Source of the DNA: Dyadobacter sp. CY343
GTDB taxonomy: Bacteria > Bacteroidota > Bacteroidia > Cytophagales > Spirosomataceae
Length of the DNA stretch: 64,000 bases
Reading direction: 5' to 3'
NCBI RefSeq assembly: GCF_021390335.1
Contig: NZ_JAJUXK010000001.1
Span: forward strand, 744,001 to 808,000
A program made the translations under genes and the position numbers. Under the pieces are notes generated by a model. That model was not told the DNA's origin, did not search any database, and worked only from the letters and a program-made list of their open reading frames with translations. Each line of letters starts with the position of its first letter. Within the stretch, counting starts at the first letter, position 1. Below, one piece after another: positions 25,292-33,854 of the stretch.

Positions 25292-27700
25292 CTATTTCAA
25301 TTTCACAATCGTCACGCCTGCGCCGCCGCGATCTGAATGTTCATCCTGCATGTCCCGAACCTGGGAATACCCTCTAAGGTGATTTCTGACCAGCGTTCTC
25401 AATATCCCGTCGCCTTTTCCGTGGACGATCCTGAGTTCATCATAACCCAGCATAATCGCATTGTCCATAAACTGATCTACCAGCCCCAGTGCTTCTTCGC
25501 CCCGCTTGCCGCGCATATCCAGGTTGAAGCTGAAATTGAGCATTCGCTCGTTCAGGTCCACACCTTTTGCAACGGTTTTTACTTTTTTCTCGCCGGTGGC
25601 AGCTCTGTAAGTTTTGTTGGAAACCTTTTCAAGGCGGTTCAGTTTCACGGTTGATTTCAGGTCGCCAATCCGTATCTCGATATCTTTTCCTCTTATCGCA
25701 AGTACCTCGCCAATAGCAGTTTGTCCCAAAATACGCACGTAGCTTCCCGGAACGATATCGCCGCCTTCCGGCTCATAGATTTCCTCGGCGGGTGCAGTTT
25801 CTACCACTTCCTCCAATGCCAAGTTTTTCTTGCCAAAAGTTTCGAGCGTAGTTCTTACGGTTTTCGTTTTTTCCTTTTCTGCCTTGTTCTCCTTGATCTC
25901 GCGTATTGTATTTTCAATCAACTGATTAGCATCAGAAATCAGGTTTTTAGCTTTCTGTTTTGCTTCGTTGACGATCTTCTTTTCGTTGTTCTCAAGATTC
26001 TCCTTTAATGCGGTATAATCAGAAAGCTGCTTGGCTAGCTTCCTTTCTTTAATACCCACTTCAATATTCTTCTCAGCAAAAACGCGCCGCTCAATATCGA
26101 GCTCTTTCAGTAATTTTTCGAAGTTAACCTGCTGCTTACCAAGCTTTTCCTTCGCCCGGTTGACCACCGCCTCAGGCAACCCGATCTTCGATGCAATCTC
26201 GAATGCAAACGAGCTGCCCGGCCGGCCGATTTCAAGCTGGTAAAGTGGTTCCAGGTGCTCCCCGTCAAACCGCATTGCGCCATTTACAAGCCCGTCCGTC
26301 TTGTCTGCAAGTACTTTCAGGTTCGTATAATGCGTATTGATCACACCATAAGCGCCCGATTTGACTAAATTCTCCAATATAGATTCCGCGATCGCCCCGC
26401 CCAGACCCGGCTCGGTTCCTGTCCCGAATTCGTCTATCAGAAACAATGTGCGCCGGTTCGATACCGTCAGAAAGTGGCGCATATTAGTCAGGTGGGAGCT
26501 GTACGTACTCAGGTCATTTTCAAGTGATTGCTCGTCGCCGATGTCAATAAAGATATTCTGGAAAAATCCCATGGAAGAACCTTCCTCTACCGGCACCAGC
26601 AGCCCGCATTGAAACATATACTGGATCAGCCCGACCGTTTTGAGCGAAACCGATTTACCACCCGCATTCGGCCCGGAAACGATCAGTATCCTTTGTTTTT
26701 CGTTCAGTTCGATATTCAGCGGTACAACTTTTTTTCCCTGTTTTTGAAAAGACAAATGCAGCAGCGGGTGCCGCGCATTGCGCCAGTCTATAAACTGACG
26801 GTTGGTAAATGGCGGGTTGATCGCATTCATTTCCGCAGCCAGTTTGGCTTTGGCGCGCAGAAAATCCATCAATCCCAAAAATCCATACGCTTTTTGCAGA
26901 TCGGGTACATAAGGACGGAGCTGACTCGTCAGTTCAAGCAATATCCGGTTGATCTCGCGCCTTTCCTCATATTCCAGTTCACGGATTTCATTATTCGATT
27001 CAAAAACGTCAGTTGGTTCGATGAAAACCGTTTGCCCGGTAGCAGATTCATCGTGAATAAAACCTTTCACCTTGCGTTTGTGCTCGGCCGCGACCGGAAT
27101 GACCATGCGACCATTTCTCACTGTGAGCGAAACGTCGTCGCCGATCCAGCCACTGCTCCGGGCCGATTTCAATATAGTATCCAGCTTTTTGCGAATGCCC
27201 GCCTGCTCGGAAATCAGCCGTTTTCTAATTCGCGACAATTCCGAAGAAGCCGAATCGCGAATCTGCCCGCGGTCGTCGATAATGCGTTCAATCGCGTCAG
27301 TGATAGCTTTGTCAACACGGATATTTCTGGAATATTCGCCTAGAATAGGGTAGGATTCAGGTTCCTGATTCTCGAAGAATCTGATACACAGCTTGATAGT
27401 CTGCAAGGAAGCTTTCAGGTCTGAGAATTCTGCCTGGGTCAGTAGCATTCCTTCAATAGCGGCCCTTTTCAGATAGGGCGTCGCATCAATATAGTTTTGT
27501 GAAGGGAAATTTTCACCGATTTCAAGGATCCGCTGCATTTCGGCGGTCTGGCTCACCAGCTTTTCAACCAGCGTAAAATTCTCCGAAAACTTAATTTTTT
27601 CAACAAAAGCCTGTCCCAGCGTGCTGATACAAGCTTCTTTTAATCGCTCCCTGAGTTTGTCAAAACCTAGTTTTTGTTCTAATGTATTTGGGTAGAGCAT
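25292..27700 (-). CDS. mutS2: Endonuclease/ribosome-rescue protein MutS2
   Basis: A 802-residue MutS-family ATPase without the mismatch-recognition domain: core and clamp region (1-330), Walker A GPNAGGKS at 343-350, Walker B FLIDEFGTGTEP, a long coiled coil (about 505-620), a KOW-like segment (GSYVRILGQTAIGEVLAIRGK), and the C-terminal Smr nuclease domain (about 724-802; LDMRGKR, VHGKGDGILR). MutS2 suppresses recombination and, in Bacillus, splits collided ribosomes. It follows a small membrane protein gene by 10 bases. Confidence 0.96.
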   Translation of the reverse strand: MLYPNTLEQKLGFDKLRERLKEACISTLGQAFVEKIKFSENFTLVEKLVSQTAEMQRILEIGENFPSQNYIDATPYLKRAAIEGMLLTQAEFSDLKASLQTIKLCIRFFENQEPESYPILGEYSRNIRVDKAITDAIERIIDDRGQIRDSASSELSRIRKRLISEQAGIRKKLDTILKSARSSGWIGDDVSLTVRNGRMVIPVAAEHKRKVKGFIHDESATGQTVFIEPTDVFESNNEIRELEYEERREINRILLELTSQLRPYVPDLQKAYGFLGLMDFLRAKAKLAAEMNAINPPFTNRQFIDWRNARHPLLHLSFQKQGKKVVPLNIELNEKQRILIVSGPNAGGKSVSLKTVGLIQYMFQCGLLVPVEEGSSMGFFQNIFIDIGDEQSLENDLSTYSSHLTNMRHFLTVSNRRTLFLIDEFGTGTEPGLGGAIAESILENLVKSGAYGVINTHYTNLKVLADKTDGLVNGAMRFDGEHLEPLYQLEIGRPGSSFAFEIASKIGLPEAVVNRAKEKLGKQQVNFEKLLKELDIERRVFAEKNIEVGIKERKLAKQLSDYTALKENLENNEKKIVNEAKQKAKNLISDANQLIENTIREIKENKAEKEKTKTVRTTLETFGKKNLALEEVVETAPAEEIYEPEGGDIVPGSYVRILGQTAIGEVLAIRGKDIEIRIGDLKSTVKLNRLEKVSNKTYRAATGEKKVKTVAKGVDLNERMLNFSFNLDMRGKRGEEALGLVDQFMDNAIMLGYDELRIVHGKGDGILRTLVRNHLRGYSQVRDMQDEHSDRGGAGVTIVKLK

Positions 27701-27710
27701 TTGTCTGTAC

Positions 27711-28229
27711 TTAAAAAACCGTCCTGATCTCTTCTTTCAATACCTTCAAAGCATGAGCTGCGGGCTGGACTTCCTTTTCGATCACTTGCGAAAATATCTT
27801 TTTGGCCAGTTCAGCAGGGGCAGCTTCGCCAGGTACGTCGGTTGCCGCCTGGTTAATCGCCGCTACGGTTTCATTCATCGCATTCGTGATCTGTTCCCAG
27901 GCATTAGTGCTCATATAAAGCTGCTGGGCCACATTGTGATTGTATTCATCCCGAATTTCCTGCAAAAGGATCTGCTGCAATTCCAGTGCGCTCATAGCAG
28001 ATGGTACCAACCTGAGTAACAAATTGCTGGGCGTAATGCGTTCCAGAAACAGGCACATGCGTTCATAAGCCTGTAACCGCAGCGGCAGTGTGATCTCGAT
28101 ATTCTTTCCCCTGATATCCCATTTCTGCTTTTCAAAAATCTTGTCTGCTACCGTGGTGATCGTCATGTATATTCCGAAGGTGACGATCGCTCCGAGGAGC
28201 AGCACGATCAGTATCATTTGGTATTCCAT
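27711..28229 (-). CDS. Membrane-anchored protein of unknown function (DUF7935-like)
   Basis: A 172-residue protein with one N-terminal membrane helix (about 4-26) and a helical, charged remainder (LQAYERMCLFLERITPSNLLLRL; LLQEIRDEYNHNVAQQLYMS). Proteins of this kind precede mutS2 in several Bacteroidota, but no role has been assigned. Ten bases separate it from mutS2, so the pair is an operon; a -7 element stands 32 bases upstream. Confidence 0.7.
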   Translation of the reverse strand: MEYQMILIVLLLGAIVTFGIYMTITTVADKIFEKQKWDIRGKNIEITLPLRLQAYERMCLFLERITPSNLLLRLVPSAMSALELQQILLQEIRDEYNHNVAQQLYMSTNAWEQITNAMNETVAAINQAATDVPGEAAPAELAKKIFSQVIEKEVQPAAHALKVLKEEIRTVF

Positions 28230-28260
28230 ATAAAATTGAGTTTCATGCCAAAACGAAATG

Positions 28261-28268
28261 CAAAACTA
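28261..28268 (-). promoter_or_regulatory. Candidate -7 element for the mutS2 operon
   Basis: Minus strand TAGTTTTG, a perfect TAnnTTTG, 31 bases upstream of the ATG at 28229. No clear -33 element. Confidence 0.4.
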
Positions 28269-28363
28269 GCGGATTGCCAGAATTAGCTATTATTTATTTG
28301 AAATAGCGAATGCAATAGGAGGGAAGTGTGTTAAGATATTTGTCTGAACAAGAATAGCAATTT

Positions 28364-28666
28364 ATGGAAAGTCCTGTCCAACTTACGGAGAACGCCAAGC
28401 TGGAAATTATATCTACGCTGGAAGCAAACAAGATCCCGGATACTTATGGGCTGCGCGTCGGGCTCAAAGGCGGTGCGTGCAGCGGTACTTTCTTACTGGG
28501 TTTCGATACAGCAACCGATTTTGATCAGACTTATCTGGTCGAAGGGATCAAAGTGATCATAGATAAGCGTCACCTGATGTACGTGATCGGGGTATCTGTT
28601 GACTACGAAGAAGGTTTGAACGGCAGCGGTTATACGGTTTCCGCAGCTGATAAAAACGTAGAATAA
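28364..28666 (+). CDS. IscA/HesB-like protein lacking the C-terminal cysteines
   Basis: A 100-residue HesB/IscA-fold protein: LRVGLKGGACSG holds the first of the three cysteines (Cys39), and IKVIIDKRHLMYVIGVSVDYEEGLNGSGYTV matches the family's second half. The canonical C-terminal C-G-C is replaced by N-G-S (residues 86-88), so the normal Fe-S binding site is incomplete. It may be a scaffold variant, bind iron differently, or have changed role. It is a single gene next to a convergent HNH gene. Confidence 0.85.
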   Translation: MESPVQLTENAKLEIISTLEANKIPDTYGLRVGLKGGACSGTFLLGFDTATDFDQTYLVEGIKVIIDKRHLMYVIGVSVDYEEGLNGSGYTVSAADKNVE

Positions 28667-28675
28667 CTTCTGATT

Positions 28676-29248
28676 TTATTCTTCAATAGTTACATGTTTC
28701 CAGTTCTCTCCTGACCGGATCCTGTTCAGCTGCGTGTGTGTGATACCAAACTGTTTTGCGATCATTTTAAGGCGATTATTATCGTTTTTAAGCAACTTTT
28801 TAATAATCCGCACCTTACTTTCGGTAAGCTTGTAATTCTTGGTCCGCCTTGGGATTACCCGGTTTATAAAGGCTGGATTTTCACGGTTGTGTTCGATCAT
28901 TTCAGCCTTTGTCACCCATTTCAGGTTTTCATAGTAATTGTTCTGCTTTTCGAAATCAACGTGAATCACAAAGTTATGGTCGGTATCCGGCCTGTCCAGA
29001 AAATATTCCGCTACCAGTTTGTGCACGTACCTGTTGATCGTTTTTCCACCTGCTACCCTGATATTCAGCGATCTATATCCCTGAATCACCGATCCTTTTA
29101 TAACTACCCCTTCCTTTGGGTTGTTTTGAAAACTTTTTAGTCTGCCATAATTAGATACTTCGTAATGAGGAGCGTTCTCAATCTCGTCGAATTTAATTTT
29201 AGCCCACTTTTCGTTCCAGAAACTCCGACTTACATTTAACTCATTCAT
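28676..29248 (-). CDS. NUMOD4 / HNH endonuclease-like protein with C-terminal HTH
   Basis: A 190-residue protein: NUMOD4 domain at the N-terminus (EKWAKIKFDEIENAPHYEVSNYGRLKS), an HNH core (RYVHKLVAEYFL ... VIHVDFEKQNNYYENLKWVT) and a C-terminal helix-turn-helix (LKMIAKQFGITHTQLNRIRSGENW). This is the domain order of phage and intron homing endonucleases, but there is no intron or phage gene around. The HNH core keeps His in HVD and the second Asn of NN, while the usual N-H-I-D reads V-I-H-V-D. Its role could be DNA cleavage or only DNA binding. Confidence 0.85.
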   Translation of the reverse strand: MNELNVSRSFWNEKWAKIKFDEIENAPHYEVSNYGRLKSFQNNPKEGVVIKGSVIQGYRSLNIRVAGGKTINRYVHKLVAEYFLDRPDTDHNFVIHVDFEKQNNYYENLKWVTKAEMIEHNRENPAFINRVIPRRTKNYKLTESKVRIIKKLLKNDNNRLKMIAKQFGITHTQLNRIRSGENWKHVTIEE

Positions 29249-29353
29249 TTTTATAAAGATATTATTAGGTTAATAGGTTTTGAAACGAAATCAATATTGT
29301 TGTGTGTTCTTTTAGCGTGCTGGAATGCATTTTTTCGCGTTCCTGTTTTTCAT

Positions 29354-29361
29354 CAAAACTA
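29354..29361 (-). promoter_or_regulatory. Candidate -7 element for the NUMOD4/HNH gene
   Basis: Minus strand TAGTTTTG, identical to the mutS2-operon element at 28261-28268, about 105 bases upstream of the HNH start, implying a leader of about 100 nt. Confidence 0.25.
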
Positions 29362-29367
29362 AATACC

Positions 29368-29727
29368 ATGAAACGTACGCTGATTATAGGTGCCACTTCC
29401 AATCCTTCCCGCTATGCTTATCTGGCTGCTCAAAAACTCAGGAACTACGGTCACCCGATCATTCTCGTAGGCCGGAAAAAAGGGTCTGCGCTGGGCGAAG
29501 AAATTCATCAAGAAAAAACAAATTGGGAGGATGTGGATACCGTAACACTTTATATCAACCCCAGCCACCAACCTGAATATTACGATTACATTGTCTCATT
29601 AAATCCCAAACGCGTCATTTTCAACCCCGGTACTGAGAACCCTGATTTTAAAAACATCTTGTTGGCTAAAAATATCATACCAATAGAGGGTTGTACGCTG
29701 GTAATGCTTTCAATAGGGCAATATTGA
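29368..29727 (+). CDS. CoA-binding domain protein
   Basis: A 119-residue Rossmann-like CoA-binding protein (YccU-like): KRTLIIGATSNPSRYAYLAAQKL at the N-terminus, then VTLYINPSHQPEYYDYI, NPGTENPDF and GCTLVMLSIGQY. Such proteins bind CoA or a related nucleotide; no enzymatic role is known. ATG at 29368 (MKRTLIIGATS) is taken as start since the frame extending to 29302 adds only an unrelated Cys/Ser-rich stretch. Stops 3 bases before the convergent fabH stop. Confidence 0.9.
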   Translation: MKRTLIIGATSNPSRYAYLAAQKLRNYGHPIILVGRKKGSALGEEIHQEKTNWEDVDTVTLYINPSHQPEYYDYIVSLNPKRVIFNPGTENPDFKNILLAKNIIPIEGCTLVMLSIGQY

Positions 29728-29730
29728 GAA

Positions 29731-30732
29731 TTACCACTTAATCAGAGCCGAAGCCCACGTAAACCCGCTTCCGAACGCAGCCAGGCAAAGCAGGTCCCCT
29801 TCCTTTAACTTTCCTTCCTCCCAAGCCTCCGACAATGCAATAGGTATGGAAGCGGCTGTTGTATTTCCAAACCTTTGCAGGTTGTTGATCACCTGTGATT
29901 CGTTCAGGCCCAGTTGCTGCCTCACATAATCGCTGATCCGGATATTAGCCTGATGTGGCACCAGCAGGTCCAGGTCCGCCGCCGTGTATCCGTTGGCTTG
30001 CAGCGCTTCTCCAATTACCTCTACAAACCGCACGATAGCGTGTTTGAATACGGCATTCCCATTCATATATACATTAAATCCACCGTCCTCCAGCAATTCC
30101 TTTGTAACAGGGCGGTCGGGCCGGCTGCTGCCGGGATCGCGAACGTAAAGTTCTTCTGCATAACGGCCGTCGGCGTGCAGGTGTGTAGATAATATACAGT
30201 GTTGGGGATCGTTCGTTGCGGTAAGGACTGCCGCGCCGGCGCCGTCGCCAAAAATGACTGCTGTGTTTCGTCCGGCGGTACTTTTATCGATCCACGAGGA
30301 CTGTATTTCCGAACCCACCACGAGCGCGTTTTTATACATACCCGATTTGATAAACTGGTCAGCGATGGAAAGCGCATAGACAAAGCCCGAGCATTGCTGT
30401 CTGATATCGATTACCGGTTTTCCATCCATTCCCAGCTCTCGTTGCATTAAAAAGGCAGAGCCCGGGAAAAAATAGTCGGGGGTAATGGTTGCATACACGA
30501 TCACGTCGATCTCGTTGGCGGTCAGTCCTGCACGGTCGAGAGCCTGGCGGGAGGCTGCTGTGGCCATACTGTAATTGGTATCCTTGCCATATTCAAAATA
30601 CCGGCGCTCGCGAATGCCCGTTCTTTCCTGGATCCAGGCGTCCGAAGTTTCCATCCACTTGCTAAGATCGTCGTTCGTTACCACGTTTTCAGGGACGTAG
30701 TAACCAAGGCCAGTTATGCGCGAGTATGTCAT
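29731..30732 (-). CDS. fabH: Beta-ketoacyl-ACP synthase III
   Basis: A 333-residue thiolase-fold enzyme that starts fatty-acid chains from acyl-CoA and malonyl-ACP. Catalytic triad: Cys114 (RQQCSGFVYAL), His260 (VPHQANIRI), Asn290 (RFGNTTAAS). It is the third gene of a minus-strand set MBL hydrolase - pssA - fabH (33 bases after pssA), so fatty-acid initiation and phospholipid head-group synthesis may be co-expressed. It may be a paralogue of a second FabH near plsX elsewhere in the genome. Confidence 0.94.
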   Translation of the reverse strand: MTYSRITGLGYYVPENVVTNDDLSKWMETSDAWIQERTGIRERRYFEYGKDTNYSMATAASRQALDRAGLTANEIDVIVYATITPDYFFPGSAFLMQRELGMDGKPVIDIRQQCSGFVYALSIADQFIKSGMYKNALVVGSEIQSSWIDKSTAGRNTAVIFGDGAGAAVLTATNDPQHCILSTHLHADGRYAEELYVRDPGSSRPDRPVTKELLEDGGFNVYMNGNAVFKHAIVRFVEVIGEALQANGYTAADLDLLVPHQANIRISDYVRQQLGLNESQVINNLQRFGNTTAASIPIALSEAWEEGKLKEGDLLCLAAFGSGFTWASALIKW

Positions 30733-30765
30733 ATTTTGTTTAAATTCTTATATCAATTTTAATGA

Positions 30766-31473
30766 TCACACACCACTGCGCTTCCGCACATTTTCAAAAA
30801 CGGATAGCAGAATGTAGACGATCAGAATTAAGGGTACTGCCAATATTTTTAAAGTCACTAACAGCACGACCGATGTGATGATCAAAACAAATCGTGCCTC
30901 ATTTCCCTTCCACCCAAAACTTTTGAATTTCAATGCAATAAGCGGCAGCTCCATCACGAGCAAATAGGACATTACCACCGCGAGTATCAGCAGGTTAGTA
31001 GTATTGATGATGATATCTTTCCAGAATGCATCTTCCGTGAGCAGTATAACCGGCAGGGAAGCAATAAGCATTGCATTCGCCGGGGTCGGTACGCCAATAA
31101 ACGAATCACTTTGCCGGGTATCGTTGTTGAATTTCGCAAGCCGGATCGCAGAAAAAATAGCGATTATAAATGCTGGGTAAGCTTTCCAGATGCCCATCAG
31201 ATCGGGAATGCTCTGCATGAGGAGCTGGTAAAGAATAATGGAGGGGAGTAGTCCGAAAGTGACCATATCCGCGAGTGAGTCAAGGTCTCTTCCTATTGCC
31301 GAGCTCACTTTCAGTATTCTTGCAACAAATCCATCAAAAAAATCGAAAATCAATGCTACGCCGATCAGCATGCATGAGATGATCAGGTTATTGTGAAACG
31401 CTTCAACCACACCGACGCAGCCGCAGAGGAGGTTTCCGCAAGTGAGCGCATTGGGTATATTTCTCCGGATCAT
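30766..31473 (-). CDS. pssA: CDP-diacylglycerol--serine O-phosphatidyltransferase
   Basis: A 235-residue CDP-alcohol phosphatidyltransferase. The signature D-x2-D-G-x2-A-R-x8-G-x3-D-x3-D is complete: Asp44, Asp47-Gly48, Ala51-Arg52, Gly61, Asp65, Asp69. The start MIRRNIPNALTCGNLLCG is typical of PssA, and about seven membrane helices follow. It makes phosphatidylserine, the precursor of phosphatidylethanolamine. Lies 21 bases after the MBL hydrolase gene. Confidence 0.94.
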   Translation of the reverse strand: MIRRNIPNALTCGNLLCGCVGVVEAFHNNLIISCMLIGVALIFDFFDGFVARILKVSSAIGRDLDSLADMVTFGLLPSIILYQLLMQSIPDLMGIWKAYPAFIIAIFSAIRLAKFNNDTRQSDSFIGVPTPANAMLIASLPVILLTEDAFWKDIIINTTNLLILAVVMSYLLVMELPLIALKFKSFGWKGNEARFVLIITSVVLLVTLKILAVPLILIVYILLSVFENVRKRSGV

Positions 31474-31494
31474 GAGGCGGCGGGTAAGGTATGT

Positions 31495-32133
31495 TTATCT
31501 GAAAAAAGGATTGTTTTTCTTTTCAAAACCCACCGTTGTAGGTTCCATGTGACCGGCGTAAACCGTGTAATCGTCTGGTAGTGTGAATATTTTTGTGCGT
31601 ATACTTTCTAAAAGTGTGGCATGGTTTCCTCCCGGCAGATCAGTTCTCCCGATACTTAACCTGAACAATACATCGCCGCCGATCACAAAACGCTGCGCAT
31701 GGTTTACAAATGCAACGTGGCCGGGCGCGTGGCCGGGTACAAAAATGATTTCAAGCGCTGTTTCACCAAACTGAAAAACTTCACCTTCTTTTAAATAAGA
31801 ATCAATTTCGGGTTCATCGAAGCCGTGAAAACCATAGTTGGAAGCGTAAGTTTTCACGGCTTTCAAAAGCGGCTCGTCGAGCTGATGCAATGCAAATGGT
31901 ATGTCATATTTCCGTTTCAGCGCCGCAATGCCCAATACATGGTCGATATGTGCGTGGGTATTGATCACATAAACCGGTTTCAATGAATTGGCTTCCACGT
32001 AGCTCTCAACAGCAGCCAGCTCGGCTTTATCCGAACAACCCGGATCGATGATCACAGCCTCACCTGTCGCGTCGTGGAGAAGATATGTATTTTCAGAAAA
32101 CGGGTTAAAAACAAAGCTCTTTACCTGTACCAT
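31495..32133 (-). CDS. MBL-fold metallo-hydrolase (glyoxalase II-like)
   Basis: A 212-residue metallo-beta-lactamase-fold protein with the metal motif THAHIDH (His60, His62, Asp64, His65), later FVPGHAPGH and a closing YAGHMEPTT histidine. This pattern fits the small glyoxalase-II-like hydrolases acting on thioesters; the substrate is not known. First gene of the set with pssA and fabH. Confidence 0.9.
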   Translation of the reverse strand: MVQVKSFVFNPFSENTYLLHDATGEAVIIDPGCSDKAELAAVESYVEANSLKPVYVINTHAHIDHVLGIAALKRKYDIPFALHQLDEPLLKAVKTYASNYGFHGFDEPEIDSYLKEGEVFQFGETALEIIFVPGHAPGHVAFVNHAQRFVIGGDVLFRLSIGRTDLPGGNHATLLESIRTKIFTLPDDYTVYAGHMEPTTVGFEKKNNPFFR

Positions 32134-32228
32134 ACTCGTCGGTTTGTCACATATTGATAAGCGGCGAAGTTACAAAAGACTTTGCAAACCCGTTTGCCGC
32201 GTTTCTCCAATTGTATGTTGGTAAATAC

Positions 32229-32264
32229 AAAAGCCGCGCTGCATGTGATTGCAGCGCGGCTTTT
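32229..32264. terminator. Strong terminator downstream of the 32.3-33.0 kb lipoprotein
   Basis: A 15-bp perfect stem (32229-32243 with 32250-32264), loop of six, GC-rich in the middle and AAAA/TTTT at the ends. It lies 12 bases after the lipoprotein stop and stops readthrough into the MBL operon. Confidence 0.85.
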
Positions 32265-32275
32265 GACAGCTTTTC

Positions 32276-32986
32276 CTAGTTAAGGTTTTGTTCCGTAGCT
32301 GTAATTCTAATTCTATTATAATAAAGTCTCGTGAGCCCCTCAAATCCTGAATCAGTCCCCACATAAAACCAAAGCTCTCCGCTTGCATTCGTTTTGATCA
32401 GAAATGGTTTGTCCGTGTTGTTCCTGTTTACCAAGACATAAGTGGTATCCGAAGTTCCATTTGAAACGTCGCCGAGAACGATCCCGTCGACACCGCCTTG
32501 CGATTGTATGCCTTTGTCCAGATTGAATACATAGTTAATACCTTGAAGCCGGGTAATAGGCTCCACCAGTGTTACGCCCGCCTTTACATACACCGCATTT
32601 GCAGTTGAGCCGCCTGCTCCAATACTGCCCTCCGGTGCCTTCGTTCCCAGGTCAATATCAAAAACAACTGAATACGTTTCATTAGGCTCAAACCCGGTAA
32701 CCTTCTTTTTCAAATACATAAACATATCGTCGCTGCGGTTATTGCTCTGCATCATAAATGCATACTGCGAGGTATCGAGACCGAATGGGAGCCGCGTGCG
32801 GCCAAAACGAAAGGCAATACTGGCAGTGTCAATTTTCGTATCAAATTCCGCCAGGCCGGGAGCCCAGCCGTCTACACCCGTTTCAAAATTGGAATCGATC
32901 GTTGAAATAGCGTCCAGACCTTCGTCGCTGCATCCCCAGAGGGTCAATGCGAATAAAAGTCCTGCGCCTGAGATCCATTTTTTCAT
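32276..32986 (-). CDS. Lipoprotein of unknown function
   Basis: A 236-residue protein with a signal peptide and lipobox LWGC (Cys19). The mature part is beta-rich with FETGVDGWAPGLAEF near the start and a C-terminal segment SGELWFYVGTDSGFEGLTRLYYNRIRI, which resembles a jelly-roll or carbohydrate-binding-module-like fold seen in secreted Bacteroidota proteins. No family could be named. A single-gene unit ending at a strong terminator. Confidence 0.75.
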   Translation of the reverse strand: MKKWISGAGLLFALTLWGCSDEGLDAISTIDSNFETGVDGWAPGLAEFDTKIDTASIAFRFGRTRLPFGLDTSQYAFMMQSNNRSDDMFMYLKKKVTGFEPNETYSVVFDIDLGTKAPEGSIGAGGSTANAVYVKAGVTLVEPITRLQGINYVFNLDKGIQSQGGVDGIVLGDVSNGTSDTTYVLVNRNNTDKPFLIKTNASGELWFYVGTDSGFEGLTRLYYNRIRITATEQNLN

Positions 32987-33072
32987 ATTTTAATTTCGAT
33001 TGCTGTTGATGTTGAGGAAACGATTGCTTTTCCATGGAGCGGTTTGCATGCGCGATGGTTGGAAGCAACTGG

Positions 33073-33777
33073 CTAGCCTATTAAAAAAATAGTAGGTCGT
33101 TTATGCAGGTCCGGTTTGTTCGATTTCCAGTTTTTAACAGGCATTGTTTTGATAAATTCTTCCGGCCCGGTTACTTCCGCGGCAATACAAAGAAAGGTAT
33201 CTGGCATGCAAGCTTCCAATATCGCTTCCAGCAACTGGTTGTTTCTGAATGGCGTTTCCATGAAAATCTGCGTCTGCTGGCGCTGCCTGCCTTCCCTTTC
33301 CAGCGTCTGGATCATCTTTTTTCGCAAAATTTTGTCAATCGGCAGATATCCGTGAAATGCGAAAGACTGCCCGCTCATGCCCGAGGCCATTAATGCAAGC
33401 AAAATAGAAGAGGGGCCCACAAGCGGAACAACATGGAAACCAAGCTGGTGCGCAATATGAACTGCCACTGCGCCCGGGTCGGCCACACCGGGACAGCCTG
33501 CTTCTGATATAATACCTGCATTGGTCCTCAAATTTCTGAGCGCACCGGCGGTTTCACTTTCAGGTGTATCTTTGGTCAGCTCGATAAATGTCAGGTTATC
33601 TATTACTTTTCCCAATTTGAGGCTGCTGATAAAACGCCGGGCAGTCCGTGTATTTTCGACGAAAAACACATCCAGCTCGCCGATTACCCGCAGGATCTGC
33701 GGACTGAGTACCGAGTCCTGCGTGCCTTCCGCCAGAACGGTGGGGATCATAAAAAGTTTTATAGCTGATTCGGTCAT
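33073..33777 (-). CDS. RsmI-like SAM-dependent (tetrapyrrole-methylase fold) methyltransferase
   Basis: About 234 residues of the tetrapyrrole-methylase fold. RsmI-like marks are EDTR-like VENTRTARRF, ISEAGCPGVADPG and VGPSSILLALMASG; it also has METPFRNNQLLEA. RsmI methylates the 2'-O of C1402 in 16S rRNA, but many Bacteroidota carry a second, divergent paralogue of this kind, and this one has GCPGVADPG instead of the usual GTPGISDPG and lacks the typical RsmI C-terminal domain. ATG at 33777 is preferred to 33810. Confidence 0.82.
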   Translation of the reverse strand: MTESAIKLFMIPTVLAEGTQDSVLSPQILRVIGELDVFFVENTRTARRFISSLKLGKVIDNLTFIELTKDTPESETAGALRNLRTNAGIISEAGCPGVADPGAVAVHIAHQLGFHVVPLVGPSSILLALMASGMSGQSFAFHGYLPIDKILRKKMIQTLEREGRQRQQTQIFMETPFRNNQLLEAILEACMPDTFLCIAAEVTGPEEFIKTMPVKNWKSNKPDLHKRPTIFLIG

Positions 33778-33840
33778 AGCGATTTGTAAATGTTGCTTCT
33801 TTCCAACCAATCAAACAGTATTCGAATCATTAGAACTATA

Positions 33841-33848
33841 CAAACTTA
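33841..33848 (-). promoter_or_regulatory. Candidate -7 element for the RsmI-like gene
   Basis: Minus strand TAAGTTTG, a perfect TAnnTTTG, 64 bases upstream of the start at 33777; it lies just in front of the divergent lipoprotein ATG at 33855. Confidence 0.35.
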
Positions 33849-33854
33849 AATACA

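Noticed and set aside
26528..27343. 271-codon frame antisense to mutS2
   Set aside because: Opposite to a complete conserved gene; no domain or start signal.
28676..29248. Group I intron or intein with homing endonuclease
   Set aside because: Flanking genes are intact and uninterrupted; no intron core or splice motif could be seen.
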